A DNA stretch of 33,167 bases from Phormidium sp. SL48-SHIP (GCA_004299065.1 SIHH01000012.1:1-33167), one strand, 5' to 3'; positions 1-8,631 are shown, counted from the stretch's first letter. Numbers and translations: made by a program. Notes: generated from the sequence alone by a model not told the origin.

Positions 1-64
1 CAGTAATTTTCCCGAACAACATGGACAGTTCATAAGTCAAAGGTGTGAGAAGCGACAACAGAGT

Positions 65-116
65 AGAGAGAGAAGAAAAACCAGAGAGAGAAGAAAAACC
101 AGAGAGAGAAGAGAGA
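65..116. repeat. 18-bp purine-rich tandem repeat, about 2.7 copies
   Basis: The unit AGAGAGAGAAGAAAAACC is present twice without change (65-82 and 83-100) and a third partial copy follows. It lies just beyond the 3' end of isiA. Almost all bases on this strand are purines. No function can be assigned; slippage-prone microsatellite-like DNA is the simplest reading. Confidence 0.85.
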
Positions 117-121
117 TGAGA

Positions 122-1150
122 TTAGGTTTCCAGGGAATTTAACGCCTTGTCAACCCGACGAAAATCAAACCCCATGGCTCGTAAGGCGTGCCATAAATGT
201 CCTTGCAGGAAGAAGAACGAGAGGAAGAAATGAGCATTGGCTAACCAACAACGAGCGGTATGGGTGCCGAAGGGTAAGTCAGCGGTATCGGCGAAATAAG
301 GAGTAATTCCAAGTTTGATTTCTAAGGCGGGGCCATAGAACTCTACTGGATAGGCCAAGGTATTCACCGCACAGAAATAGGAGGCGACAAATCCTGCCAA
401 AGCAATTCCGCCGAGGGAGTAGGACAAAATCGCTTCCCCGGAAAAAATCAGCACCTTTTTCGCCCAATTCAGCGGCGGAACTAAGATATGCCAAATTCCG
501 CCACCAATCAGCATCACGCCCACATAAACATGACCGCCAACAAGGTCTTCTAAATTATCGACACTGGCGAAATGGGTTTGATAGCCATAAATCACAAAGG
601 GGTTCAGGGTGGGTTCGCTCACAACCCGAACCGTCTGACTGGCGGCATCATAGAGTCCACCCCAGTACATGGCTTTCGCCACCAGCAACAAGGCCCCCGC
701 TCCCAAAAAGAGCAGATGATGTCCCAAAATCAGACCCAACTGTTTGGGGTCATCCCATTCAAAATGGAAGCGTTTGGCACGTCCTGAGGCGGTTTTGAGG
801 TCTTCTGGGGCGTTGAAGGTATGGAACAAGGCCCCGGCCCCTAAAACGGCGGAGGAAATCAGATGAACCGCCCCGACGACGAAGTAGGGATAGGTATCAA
901 CAATCTGCCCACCGTCGCCGACCCCCCAGCCGAGGGTGGCTAGGTGGGGAAGCAGGATTAACCCCTGTTCTCCCATGGGGAGGGTTGGGTCAAACCAAGA
1001 GATTTCAAATAGGGTGAAAGCCCCGGCCCAAAAGGTAATCAGGGCCGCCTGGGCGACATGGGCGGCGATAAATAAGCCCGACATATCGGTAAATCGGGCA
1101 TTTCCGGCCCACCAGTCATATTTGACTTTGGGATTATCGTAGGTTTGCAT
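122..1150 (-). CDS. isiA: Iron-stress-induced chlorophyll-binding protein IsiA (CP43')
   Basis: IsiA is a chlorophyll a antenna protein of the thylakoid membrane. It forms rings around photosystem I and quenches excess energy under iron starvation. The 342-residue length matches the family, which lacks the large lumenal loop of CP43/PsbC. The N-terminus (MQTYDNP, then WWAGNARF) is characteristic, as are several hydrophobic helices with His residues placed to ligate chlorophyll (for example [18 protein letters not shown] and the final [20 protein letters not shown]). Pcb proteins are related, but the N-terminus and length favour IsiA. It is usually followed by the flavodoxin gene isiB; only 121 bases of downstream DNA are visible, so this cannot be tested. 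In Synechocystis an antisense RNA, IsrR, is made from within isiA; I cannot confirm one here. Confidence 0.95.
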   Translation of the reverse strand: MQTYDNPKVKYDWWAGNARFTDMSGLFIAAHVAQAALITFWAGAFTLFEISWFDPTLPMGEQGLILLPHLATLGWGVGDGGQIVDTYPYFVVGAVHLISSAVLGAGALFHTFNAPEDLKTASGRAKRFHFEWDDPKQLGLILGHHLLFLGAGALLLVAKAMYWGGLYDAASQTVRVVSEPTLNPFVIYGYQTHFASVDNLEDLVGGHVYVGVMLIGGGIWHILVPPLNWAKKVLIFSGEAILSYSLGGIALAGFVASYFCAVNTLAYPVEFYGPALEIKLGITPYFADTADLPFGTHTARCWLANAHFFLSFFFLQGHLWHALRAMGFDFRRVDKALNSLET

Positions 1151-1239
1151 AGGCTCGACTCACAAGTTTGTGGTTTGCAGGGCTTATTGCTAAATCTCGT
1201 CAATAAGCAACTGACCCTTAGACTAGAATCTTTCTCAAT

Positions 1240-1257
1240 AAAAGTCTATTAACTTTT
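1240..1257. promoter_or_regulatory. Candidate Fur-like operator upstream of isiA
   Basis: AAAAGTCTATTAACTTTT has 6-base arms (AAAAGT/ACTTTT) around a 6-base centre, about 90-107 bases upstream of the isiA start. isiA is known to be repressed by Fur in other cyanobacteria, and Fur sites are AT-rich inverted repeats of about 19 bases. The match to the classical Fur consensus is weak, so this is inference from position and symmetry. Confidence 0.3.
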
Positions 1258-1471
1258 GTAAAGATTTGTGATTTCTTGCGGCTTTCAGGAGCTTTAAACC
1301 CTTATTCCATGATGGAAGTAGGCAATTTCCCCCATCCTGTTTCGGTGGATAATGGTGGTAATCTCGGCTACTTATTGCAAGTAACTTTTATTACATGGGG
1401 AGAAAAATGGGTCGAACTGGGTCCCAATTCCCGGAGGGCGATCGCAAGGGTTCGCCCCTACCTTGTTTCTC

Positions 1472-1511
1472 CCCTGTTCCCTGTTCCCCGTTCCCTGTTC
1501 CCCGTTCCCTT
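1472..1511. repeat. Short tandem TTCCC-type repeat (STRR-like)
   Basis: The tract alternates CCCTGTTCC and CCCGTTCC units. The same kind of sequence in the opposite orientation occurs at 16471-16520. Short tandemly repeated repetitive sequences of this type are common in filamentous cyanobacteria and have no agreed function. Confidence 0.75.
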
Positions 1512-1530
1512 CTTCCCCCCCCTTCCCTCC

Positions 1531-1539
1531 TGCTATAAC
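1531..1539 (+). promoter_or_regulatory. Extended -10 promoter element for manC
   Basis: TGCTATAAC provides a TG dinucleotide and a TATAAC hexamer about 31 bases before the chosen ATG at 1571. A start near 1545 would leave a short 5' leader. No clear -35 hexamer is visible because the upstream sequence is the TTCCC repeat. Confidence 0.45.
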
Positions 1540-1570
1540 ATAGGTGCATTCATTCACGAATAGGCTCCCT

Positions 1571-2638
1571 ATGGTTTTCACCCCTGTGATTCTTGCTGGT
1601 GGTAAAGGCGAACGCTTCTGGCCCCTGAGTCGTCTGGAACGCCCGAAACAATTTCTCTGCCTGGATGGGAGCGATCGCAGCCTCTTGCAAGCCACCGCCG
1701 ATCGCCTTCTCCCCCTGGCCGACGGCTGGGATAATCTCTGGGTGATTACCGCCGCACATCTCGCCGACGGAGTTCGTCAACAGTTACCTGAACTCCCCGA
1801 CGCCAATCTCCTCATCGAACCCGAAGGCCGAGACACCGCCCCCGCCGTGGCTTGGACAACCCTAGAAATTAGCCAACGCCATGGCCCCGACGCCGTGGTG
1901 GGCTTTTTCCCCGCCGATCACTGGATTGACCCCCCCGAAGCCTTCCACCATACCCTCCACGCCGCCATTGAGGTGGCCCAACAGCAAGGGGCGATCGTCA
2001 CCCTCGGGGTTAAACCCACCTATCCCTCCACCGGCTACGGCTACATCGAACAAGGGGACCCCCAGGGAACCGTCAAAGACTTAGCCGCCTTCCAAGTGGC
2101 CCGCTTCACGGAAAAACCCGATCGCCCCACCGCCGAAACCTTCCTGGCCAGCGGACGCTTTAGCTGGAACAGCGGCATTTTTATCTTCCAAGCCGGAGTC
2201 GCCCTAGAGGAACTCAAACAATACGCCCCAGACTTGATGCAACAGCTTCAGCAAGAGGGGGTAAACGCCTATCCCAACCTAACCAAAATCAGTATCGACT
2301 ATGCCCTCATGGAGAAAACCCAACGGGCCGCCGTCCTTCCCGTCTCCTTTGGCTGGGACGATCTCGGGGATTGGAACGCCCTCGATCGCCTGCAATCGGA
2401 CAACACCAGCCCCGAATCGGGCAACGTCGAACTCGGCCGCCATATTGGGCAGGATAGCCAAAATAGTATTTTCTATAACAGCAACCCGGACGAACTGATT
2501 GTCACCATTGGCTTAGAGGACGTGGTCGTGGTTCGTGATGGCAATGCCACCCTAATTGTCAAAAAAGACCGCACCCAGGATATTAAATCAGTTCTAAAAA
2601 CCTTAAAAGAGGACTCCAACTTACAACAATTTCTCTAA
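1571..2638 (+). CDS. manC: Mannose-1-phosphate guanylyltransferase
   Basis: The enzyme makes GDP-mannose from mannose-1-phosphate and GTP in the cytosol, feeding glycan and exopolysaccharide synthesis. The nucleotidyltransferase signature GGKGERFWPLSR is at the N-terminus, followed by the EPEGRDTAPA segment, FFPADH, FTEKP and WNSGIFIF, all typical of the family. At 355 residues it is the short form without a fused phosphomannose isomerase domain. I start at ATG 1571, which begins MVFTPVILAGG; a GTG at 1544 would add nine residues overlapping the probable transcription start. It may be called rfbM or cpsB elsewhere. It stands alone between the isiA promoter and the VWA-like gene 64 bases downstream. 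Confidence 0.93.
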   Translation: MVFTPVILAGGKGERFWPLSRLERPKQFLCLDGSDRSLLQATADRLLPLADGWDNLWVITAAHLADGVRQQLPELPDANLLIEPEGRDTAPAVAWTTLEISQRHGPDAVVGFFPADHWIDPPEAFHHTLHAAIEVAQQQGAIVTLGVKPTYPSTGYGYIEQGDPQGTVKDLAAFQVARFTEKPDRPTAETFLASGRFSWNSGIFIFQAGVALEELKQYAPDLMQQLQQEGVNAYPNLTKISIDYALMEKTQRAAVLPVSFGWDDLGDWNALDRLQSDNTSPESGNVELGRHIGQDSQNSIFYNSNPDELIVTIGLEDVVVVRDGNATLIVKKDRTQDIKSVLKTLKEDSNLQQFL

Positions 2639-2702
2639 CTCAATTTAGATTCAACTTAGACCTTTCTCAATCTAAAACTATCTCCTCGGGAGCGATTAAA
2701 AC

Positions 2703-3440
2703 ATGGTCAATATAAATCCTGGTGACTTCAACCCAACCACAATGTTTGGCGTTAACTACGAGGGAACTCCCTCGAATTTCTCGGATCTTGAGGACAACAC
2801 CAGTCATCCCGATATTCTCACCGATGGCGGTGACTTAATCCAACGTCGAGACTATACCCTAATTGTCGATCGCAGTGCCAACATGATTGTGGTCGATCCC
2901 ACCCATAACATTACCCTGCAAGCCATCCTAGAAGATGCCACCCTAGCCGTGGCGACTCACTGCGAACGCTTAGATCTCAAGGGGATCGACCTTTACTTTT
3001 ATAACAACAGCTTCCAATACTGCGATCGCAGCACCTCCAGTCGCATCCCCGCCCTCTTTAGTCAACATCCTCCCTCCGGAGATCCCCAATTAGCCCCCGT
3101 TCTCCAAGATGCCATCAATCGCTATTTTCACCATCGTCGCTATGGAGAAAGCAAACAAAACGGCGAAATTATTTTTGTTTTAATTGGCAGTCTTCCTACC
3201 GATACTGAAGCGGTTAAAAATACCATTATTTCTGCTTCAAAACGTCTCAGCCGCGAAGAAGAACTCGGCATTCTACTCCTACAAGTCGGCACAGATCTCG
3301 AACTTCAATCCTTTCTGATCACCCTAGACGATGAATTAGAAAGCCTCGGGGCAAAATTTGACATTTGCGACACCGTCACCTTCGACACCATCAACCGGGC
3401 CACCCTCTCGGAAGTTCTCCTTGATGCCATCACCGAATAA
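2703..3440 (+). CDS. Von Willebrand factor A-like domain protein with degraded MIDAS
   Basis: This 245-residue protein has a VWA-type core starting near residue 50 (RRDYTLIVDRSANM). It corresponds to the first strand and metal-binding loop of cyanobacterial VWA proteins, which normally read DxSxS. Here the loop is DRSAN, so the second Ser is lost. The expected acidic loop after the fourth strand is IFVLIGSLPTD rather than a clear DG or DGxP. Metal binding is therefore doubtful. No signal peptide is visible. VWA proteins usually mediate protein-protein contacts; the partner is unknown. It starts 64 bases after manC and is convergent with the histidine-kinase-like gene, 26 bases apart. The fold assignment is moderate and the function is unknown. 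Confidence 0.7.
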   Translation: MVNINPGDFNPTTMFGVNYEGTPSNFSDLEDNTSHPDILTDGGDLIQRRDYTLIVDRSANMIVVDPTHNITLQAILEDATLAVATHCERLDLKGIDLYFYNNSFQYCDRSTSSRIPALFSQHPPSGDPQLAPVLQDAINRYFHHRRYGESKQNGEIIFVLIGSLPTDTEAVKNTIISASKRLSREEELGILLLQVGTDLELQSFLITLDDELESLGAKFDICDTVTFDTINRATLSEVLLDAITE

Positions 3441-3466
3441 CCTCTACCCCCATTTAACCGCCTAAT

Positions 3467-5482
3467 TTAATTGCTCACTGGGAGAACAATTGTCACCGTG
3501 GTTCCCTTGCCACAGCCTTCGCTGTCGATGAAAATTTTGCCTTTCATCAGAGAAACAAGATTAGCCGCGATCGCCAACCCCAATCCCGGACCGCGACGCT
3601 CTTCTGGGCAACCCTCAATTTTCGTAAAGGGTTGAAACAGCTTCTCCTGTTGGTCGGGTTCAATGCCGATACCGCTGTCTGACACCGCGATAATCGCCTC
3701 AGGAAGCTCATGATAGCTGGTTTTACCCATCGGACCGCTGATGGCCGTTGAGAGGCGAATTCGCCCCCGTTCCGTGAACTGAATCGCATTCTCAAACACA
3801 ATCGTCAAGACCTGTTTCAGCATCTGCCGATCCGCCGTGACACAGAGTGGCGGCGGGAAATCTCGCCGTTCTAGGCTGAGGTGGGTCTCTTGTAAGACGT
3901 CCTGATGGTCATCAACGACCTCATCCAAGAGCCGATGTAAATTCACCGCCTCCAACTCAGGAGTCATCTGGCCTGAATGAATCTGAGTTAAATCAGAGAT
4001 GTCCTCCATCAACTCCAGAAGATGAGTTCCAAGTTTGCGTAACTTGTGTAAATCCTCGATATCCTGCTCAGAATAGGCATGGGGGCGATCGCTCAACATC
4101 TCAACCTGGGCGATCGCATCCTCAATCGGTTTACGGAACTCCTCAGCCAAATTATGCAAATACAAATCCTTAAGCCGATCCGTTTCCTGCAAAGCGGCAT
4201 TCTCCTGTTCCAAACGAGTCACCGTCGTTTGTAACCGCAACGCCAAACGATTAAAGCTTTTCCCCAACACCCCCACTTCCCGCGACGACTCCTCAAACAT
4301 CATCGGCAGCGTCGGCGACCATTGTCGCCGTCCTAACTGCGTCATCGACCGACTTAAACGTCGCAGCGGATCGCCCAACCACCCCGCCAATTGCCAGCCA
4401 ATAATGCCCGCCGTGACCATCGCTATGGCTCCCAACACCACGATAATGAATACATTGAGCCAAATCGGGTTCATCAACTCAGTATTGGGAACCACCACCA
4501 CCACTAACCAATCGAGAGCCCAATCATCGCGAAAGGGAGTCACTTGCAGAAAATAGCGGCTACCTCCCTGCGTAAACTGGAAAATTTGCGTCCCTTGGAT
4601 CGTTTCCAAACCGCCAAAACGATTGACAAGACTATTCGCCGCCGCGCGAATGGTGGTGTTGCGACTATTGAGAACCGCTAGGGAATCCTCATCCTCACCA
4701 CGGGTCACAGAAGCTTGACTAAACGGTTGAGGAGCCGAACTGGCGATGAGTTGGCCTTGGCGATCGACAATAAAGGCCTGGCCGCCTTGCGTGAGTGTCA
4801 ATTGCCGTAAAAATGGCCCTAGGGGAGCTAACTGGGTCTCGACCGCTAGGGTTCCCCGTACCTCCCCAGCCGTCCCATACAGAGGGGCGATCGCCAACAA
4901 ATTCCCAGACGACAACTGCTGCCAAACGGGACCCGAAACCGGCGGACTGGCCAGGCGATCGAGAACCTCCGTTAAGCCTTGAGGGGGATCTTCAGACTCA
5001 TCGAGGAATCGTCCTTGACGATTAATCGTCACCCCCTGCCAGAGAGGCTGGTCACCATTATCATCACGATGACGATAAAGCTCAACCATGCCATCATCGT
5101 CACGGGATAGTAGCAGTTGTCCCTGAGTTCCCTCACTGTAAAACAGACCTTCAACCCCAAAGGCTTGCATCTGCTCCCAAAAATAGGACCCTGTCACCTG
5201 CCACTCCTCTAAACTGAGGGTTTCCAAGTTTAAGGCGGCGGCGTTTGTCTGAGCCAATTGGCGGGGGGTGGCCAGATACTGACTCAAATACTGGAGAATA
5301 TGGCGGCTGACCTCATTTTGTAACTGAGTCGCGAAATCTTCGACCGTTCGTTGGCCCGAGCGATAGGAGGAAAACCCGATCGCCGCCGTAAACAAGACCA
5401 CCAGTAGAACAATAGGAGTTGTCAGGGCCGTACGCAATGACAATCTCGGAGACGAGCGGTTGGGAGTCGAACGAAAAAACAC
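3467..5482 (-). CDS. Cache/HAMP sensor histidine-kinase-like protein lacking the H-box histidine
   Basis: The 671-residue membrane protein has a TM helix near residues 16-40, a large extracytoplasmic sensor region of Cache type to about 330, a second TM helix around 340-365, a HAMP linker, a coiled-coil dimerisation region, and a HATPase domain to the end. The ATPase boxes look complete: ENAIQFTERG (N), SDSGIGI (G1), LFQPFTK (F) and GPGLGLAIA (G2). The H-box reads NLAEEFRKP, where kinases have the form SHELRTP, so the phospho-acceptor position is Glu447. The start is GTG at 5482. No response regulator is adjacent. It may bind ATP, pair with another kinase, or act as a phosphatase or scaffold; these roles are inference. 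Confidence 0.85.
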   Translation of the reverse strand: MFFRSTPNRSSPRLSLRTALTTPIVLLVVLFTAAIGFSSYRSGQRTVEDFATQLQNEVSRHILQYLSQYLATPRQLAQTNAAALNLETLSLEEWQVTGSYFWEQMQAFGVEGLFYSEGTQGQLLLSRDDDGMVELYRHRDDNGDQPLWQGVTINRQGRFLDESEDPPQGLTEVLDRLASPPVSGPVWQQLSSGNLLAIAPLYGTAGEVRGTLAVETQLAPLGPFLRQLTLTQGGQAFIVDRQGQLIASSAPQPFSQASVTRGEDEDSLAVLNSRNTTIRAAANSLVNRFGGLETIQGTQIFQFTQGGSRYFLQVTPFRDDWALDWLVVVVVPNTELMNPIWLNVFIIVVLGAIAMVTAGIIGWQLAGWLGDPLRRLSRSMTQLGRRQWSPTLPMMFEESSREVGVLGKSFNRLALRLQTTVTRLEQENAALQETDRLKDLYLHNLAEEFRKPIEDAIAQVEMLSDRPHAYSEQDIEDLHKLRKLGTHLLELMEDISDLTQIHSGQMTPELEAVNLHRLLDEVVDDHQDVLQETHLSLERRDFPPPLCVTADRQMLKQVLTIVFENAIQFTERGRIRLSTAISGPMGKTSYHELPEAIIAVSDSGIGIEPDQQEKLFQPFTKIEGCPEERRGPGLGLAIAANLVSLMKGKIFIDSEGCGKGTTVTIVLPVSN

Positions 5483-5678
5483 AAGTTTTGAGAAGGGTAG
5501 AAGGGGCAGACTGGGCGCTGTGGAGGAGATGAGGCGTCACCCAAATGGACTCGACCCGTTGAGAGGCAGTTTTCTAAAGGGTTCCACTACTGACTAGGAT
5601 ATCGCGAGGACAGCCTGTCATTTAACAACCGTCTGGGAAATTCACCAATTTCGATACGCCAGGATTCGGGAGCTTGAT
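5483..5678. other. Intergenic DNA upstream of the sensor gene and the TnpB element
   Basis: No gene is supported here. It contains the probable minus-strand promoter of the sensor gene. It ends with TTGAT (5674-5678), immediately before the hairpin-rich left end of the TnpB element. Confidence 0.5.
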
Positions 5679-7018
5679 AGCCCCGACTCTTTAGAGCGGG
5701 GTGGAAAAGCGACTCGGGGACTTTAGTCCCCTTGCCATCATACGCTAAGTATGCCAGGATATGGAGAAGCGTTAATTAGGTCGAATCATGCTTTTATTTG
5801 AGTTTAAAGCCTATGGGAAGCCAAGCCAGTTTGCAGCCATTGATGAGGGAATCAGAGTTGTCCAATTTATCCGCAATAAATGTATTCGGTTGTGGATAGA
5901 TCACCCAAAAACTGGGAAGTACGACCTCAGCAAATATAGTGCTGTGCTGGCTAAAGAGTTTTCATTCGCTGAGAAACTCAATGCTATGTCTAGGCAGGCA
6001 TCAGCAGACCGAGCGTGGGCGGCTATTTCTCGCTTCTACGACAACTGTAAAAAGAAAGTTCCTGGCAAAAAAGGTTATCCACAATTCCAAAAGAGCAATC
6101 GCTCAATTGAGTACAAAACTCAAAGCTGGAAGATAGCCGACAACCGTAAATCAATCACCTTTACTGATAAGCTAGGGATTGGCAAGCTCAAGCTGAAAGG
6201 AACTCGTGACCTCAACGTCTACCCCAAGGAGGACATTAAACGAGTCAGGTTGATTAAAAGGGCTGACGGATATTATGTGCAGTTCTGTATTCAAGCTGAT
6301 CGACGTGAAAACATTGAACCGACTCACAGGACAATTGGACTAGATGTAGGGATTGAAAGCTTTTATACTGACTCACAAGGGAGCAAAGCTGACAACCCCC
6401 GGTTCTACCGGGTAGGGGAGGCTAAGCTAAAACAACTCCAGAGAAAAATTAGCCGCAAGGTAAAGGGGTCTAAGAATAGAGCCAAAGCCAGGGCTTTATT
6501 AGGAAAAGCTCACCTCAAGATAAGTAGGCAGCGTAAAGACCATGCCGTCAAGTTGGCGCGGTGCGTCATCACATCTAACGATGTTGTGGCCTACGAAAAC
6601 TTGAGAGTGAGAAACTTAGTCAGAAACCACTGTCTAGCCAAGTCAATCAATGACGCTGGATGGTATCAATTTAGAGTTTGGCTAGAATATTTTGCCAGGG
6701 TGTTTGGACGGGTCACAATTGCGGTGAACCCGGCTTACACGTCTCAGCAATGCTCCAGTTGTGGCACTATCGTTAAGAAATCGTTATCCACAAGGACACA
6801 CGTTTGTCAGTGTGGATGCAAGTTAGATCGAGACCACAACGCAGCTATGAACATCCTTAACTCAGGATTGGGTACGACGGGGCACGTCGAAACCTCTGTA
6901 TTTAATGCAGGTAACGCTTCTGGAGAATCAACCTCTATCTTGGCTGGCGAAAGCCGGTCAGGGTAAGTTGGCTCGCTGAAGGAAGAATCTCCGTCGCGTG
7001 ATTCGCCGAGAGTGTCAA
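5679..7018 (+). mobile_element. Solitary-TnpB element of the IS200/IS605 group (IS1341-like)
   Basis: The element contains one gene, tnpB, and no tnpA, so it cannot transpose alone. The left end has three hairpins: CCCCGACTCTTTAGAGCGGGG (5681-5701, with one unpaired base), GGGGACTTTAGTCCCC (5716-5731) and CATACGCTAAGTATG (5739-5753). The right end has an imperfect hairpin (about 6988-7012) followed by AGTGTCAA. TTGAT directly before the left end equals the target and TAM motif known for ISDra2, which is why I place the left boundary at 5679. No target duplication is expected. The exact boundaries are inferred and could be off by several bases. Confidence 0.75.
5788..6966 (+). CDS. tnpB: RNA-guided endonuclease TnpB
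   Basis: TnpB is a compact RuvC-type nuclease guided by an omega RNA made from the right end of its element; it is the ancestor group of Cas12. The protein has 392 residues, near the usual 370-420. All three RuvC acidic residues are visible: Asp186 in GLDVGIE, Glu270 in AYENLRVRN and Asp349 in DRDHNAAMNIL. The zinc-ribbon cysteines (Cys332/Cys335 and CQCGC at about 340-344) are present, with the NPAYTSQQCSSCG motif before them. The protein therefore looks intact and active. ATG 5788 begins MLLFEFKAYG, a typical N-terminus. Its coding end overlaps the region expected to encode the omega RNA scaffold. Confidence 0.95.
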   Translation: MLLFEFKAYGKPSQFAAIDEGIRVVQFIRNKCIRLWIDHPKTGKYDLSKYSAVLAKEFSFAEKLNAMSRQASADRAWAAISRFYDNCKKKVPGKKGYPQFQKSNRSIEYKTQSWKIADNRKSITFTDKLGIGKLKLKGTRDLNVYPKEDIKRVRLIKRADGYYVQFCIQADRRENIEPTHRTIGLDVGIESFYTDSQGSKADNPRFYRVGEAKLKQLQRKISRKVKGSKNRAKARALLGKAHLKISRQRKDHAVKLARCVITSNDVVAYENLRVRNLVRNHCLAKSINDAGWYQFRVWLEYFARVFGRVTIAVNPAYTSQQCSSCGTIVKKSLSTRTHVCQCGCKLDRDHNAAMNILNSGLGTTGHVETSVFNAGNASGESTSILAGESRSG

Positions 7019-7036
7019 ACTGGTGATGTCAACCCT
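6880..7036 (+). ncRNA. Predicted omega RNA (TnpB guide RNA) region
   Basis: In TnpB systems the guide RNA scaffold spans the 3' end of tnpB and the right end of the element, and the guide is the first 16-20 bases of flanking DNA. Here the scaffold would end near AGTGTCAA (7011-7018) and the guide would begin ACTGGTGATGTCAACC, which lies in the panB upstream region. The 5' boundary is arbitrary. This is inference from family knowledge plus the visible right-end hairpin. Confidence 0.45.
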
Positions 7037-7066
7037 TCAGGGGATCTCCCCATTACGTCTAATGTT

Positions 7067-7849
7067 ATGGCTGTTACTCCTCGAACCCTGGGACGCTGGA
7101 AACAGGAAAACCGTCCTATCGTCGCTTTGACGGCTTGGGATTATGCGATCGCCAAAGTTCTCGATCAAGCCGCCGTCGATCTAATCTTAGTGGGGGATTC
7201 TCTCGCCATGGTCGCCCTCGGGTACGAGACCACCTTACCCTTAACCTTAGACGAGATGTTGCACCATGCCAAAGCCGTTCGCCGAGGCGTGAAACAGGCC
7301 TTGCTGGTGGTGGATTTGCCCTTCCTGACCTATCAAGAAAGTCCTCAACAGGCCTTGCATTCAGCCGGCCGAGTCCTCAAAGAAGCCGGAGCCGCCGCCG
7401 TGAAGTTAGAAGGGGGCCATCCGGAGATGGCCGAAATTGTCGCGAAATTAGTACGAGCCGGGATTCCCGTGATGGGCCATGTCGGACTCACCCCGCAATC
7501 GGTGCATCAGCTTGGCTATCGCAAACAAGGAACCACCGACATCGAAGGAGCGCGAATTCTCTCGGAAGCCTTAGCCTTAGAAGCCGCTGGAGCCTTCGCC
7601 ATTGTTTTAGAACATATCGAAAGTCAGTTAGCTCAAACCGTCACCGACAAGCTCAGCATTCCTACCATTGGTATTGGGGCCGGAGACGGCTGTGACGGTC
7701 AAATTTTAGTCACTCATGATCTCCTCGGATGGTCCGATCGCCAACCTCCCTTTGCCAAAGTTTATGCGAACTTACGCGAGACCATTCAACAAGCCATTCA
7801 AAATTATAGTAATGACGTGCGATCGCCGTCTCAATCCTCCCGAGAGTGA
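7067..7849 (+). CDS. panB: 3-methyl-2-oxobutanoate hydroxymethyltransferase
   Basis: PanB transfers a hydroxymethyl group from 5,10-methylene-tetrahydrofolate to 2-oxoisovalerate, giving ketopantoate for pantothenate and CoA synthesis. The family motifs [45 protein letters not shown] and IPTIGIGAG are all present, and 260 residues is normal. I start at ATG 7067 ([11 protein letters not shown]). The open frame continues upstream to a GTG at 6998, but that part is the right end of the TnpB element and is not PanB-like. The element ends about 48 bases before the start, so the original panB promoter must be either in those bases or replaced by transcription from the element. Confidence 0.95.
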   Translation: MAVTPRTLGRWKQENRPIVALTAWDYAIAKVLDQAAVDLILVGDSLAMVALGYETTLPLTLDEMLHHAKAVRRGVKQALLVVDLPFLTYQESPQQALHSAGRVLKEAGAAAVKLEGGHPEMAEIVAKLVRAGIPVMGHVGLTPQSVHQLGYRKQGTTDIEGARILSEALALEAAGAFAIVLEHIESQLAQTVTDKLSIPTIGIGAGDGCDGQILVTHDLLGWSDRQPPFAKVYANLRETIQQAIQNYSNDVRSPSQSSRE

Positions 7850-8271
7850 AGCTGGGATCAAGGAAAAGTGACCTGTTTCTAGACTCTAAGCTCAGTGTTT
7901 ATACGGGAATAATCCCCTCTCGCTCAGCAAAACCACAGGGATTCCTGAGAAACTTGAGGTGAAAACCGCCCTTGACAAATTGAAGCAAAATTAGTTATTG
8001 CTTTGCCACAAGTTTGTAAAGTTTTAACTCGTAACCCGGAACAGGGTCAGGCCAACGAGATATAATTAGAGTAAATAACCGACAGGTTAAACTAACGTTA
8101 ACATCAATTTGCCTCCCTTGAGTCTCTTGACCTTAGTCACATCTCCCATCTCTAATGTGTTTGTGATTCATCTCAATTGTCTCGGGGCCGTCATTCCCTA
8201 AAACGCAACTCAGTTTGTGTCAAGGGGCGTTCCCGACCACCCATGACCCACGTATCCAGAGGACTACTTCT
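7850..8271. other. Intergenic region with a candidate promoter
   Basis: No gene is supported across these 422 bases. A perfect TATAAT lies at 8061-8066, about 200 bases before the small gene at 8272, without a convincing -35. A TTGACA at 7973-7978 has no good -10 at standard spacing. The short inverted repeat GTTAA/TTAAC (about 8086-8102) is close downstream of the TATAAT. Confidence 0.4.
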
Positions 8272-8445
8272 ATGGCACGCTCAACATCCCCCTTCGACCG
8301 CCCCTATCCTTCCGTTGGGCATCACCGTTCCTCGAACACCCATCGAGTCCAGTCTCGCCGGAGCGATCGGCTTGGATTCGAAGAACGCAATTTAATCAAC
8401 GATGACGGTGAATCGATCACCATTTACCTGCCCCATCGCCAGTAA
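8272..8445 (+). CDS. Small basic hypothetical protein (57 residues)
   Basis: The protein begins MARSTSPFDRP and ends ITIYLPHRQ. It is rich in Arg, Ser and His in its first two thirds, with an acidic patch (NDDGES) before a short beta-like end. I do not recognise a family. A good ribosome binding site, AGAGGA (8258-8263), sits 8 bases before ATG 8272, and a strong terminator follows at 8505-8540, so this looks like a real single-gene transcript. Longer versions starting at 8215 ignore that ribosome site. Confidence 0.6.
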   Translation: MARSTSPFDRPYPSVGHHRSSNTHRVQSRRSDRLGFEERNLINDDGESITIYLPHRQ

Positions 8446-8504
8446 CGTCCTCTGTATCGAGTTTTTCCATGACCTCCTCGGGATGGATCACAGGTTAATC
8501 AACC

Positions 8505-8540
8505 AACCCGAAGAGGTTCTTGCGACTCACTTCGGGTTTT
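8505..8540 (+). terminator. Rho-independent-type terminator after the small gene
   Basis: AACCCGAAG (8505-8513) pairs perfectly with CTTCGGGTT (8530-8538) around a 16-base loop and ends in TTTT. It separates the 57-residue gene from the kinase gene. Confidence 0.65.
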
Positions 8541-8631
8541 GCCATATCTGACCTGAGATCGTCGTAAGTTATCGCCACAAGTTATAGTGAAGACAACCGC
8601 TTAACCAAACCTGCTGGGTCAGCAATTATCT

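Larger units (their letters stand above)
1151..1570. other. Divergent promoter region between isiA and manC
   Basis: This 420-base gap serves two outward-facing genes. The isiA side (about 1200-1265) is AT-rich and holds the inverted repeat at 1240-1257. The manC side holds a TTCCC repeat tract (1472-1511) and a good extended -10 (TGCTATAAC, 1531-1539). An open frame across 1276-1563 has no protein-like character. Confidence 0.6.

Noticed and set aside
1276-1563. Open frame between isiA and manC
   Set aside because: It crosses the TTCCC repeat and has low-complexity translation (VPRSLFPVPF) and no ribosome site; it is promoter DNA.
7973-7978. TTGACA as a -35 element for the small gene at 8272
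   Set aside because: No acceptable -10 hexamer lies 16-18 bases downstream, and it is 300 bases from the gene.
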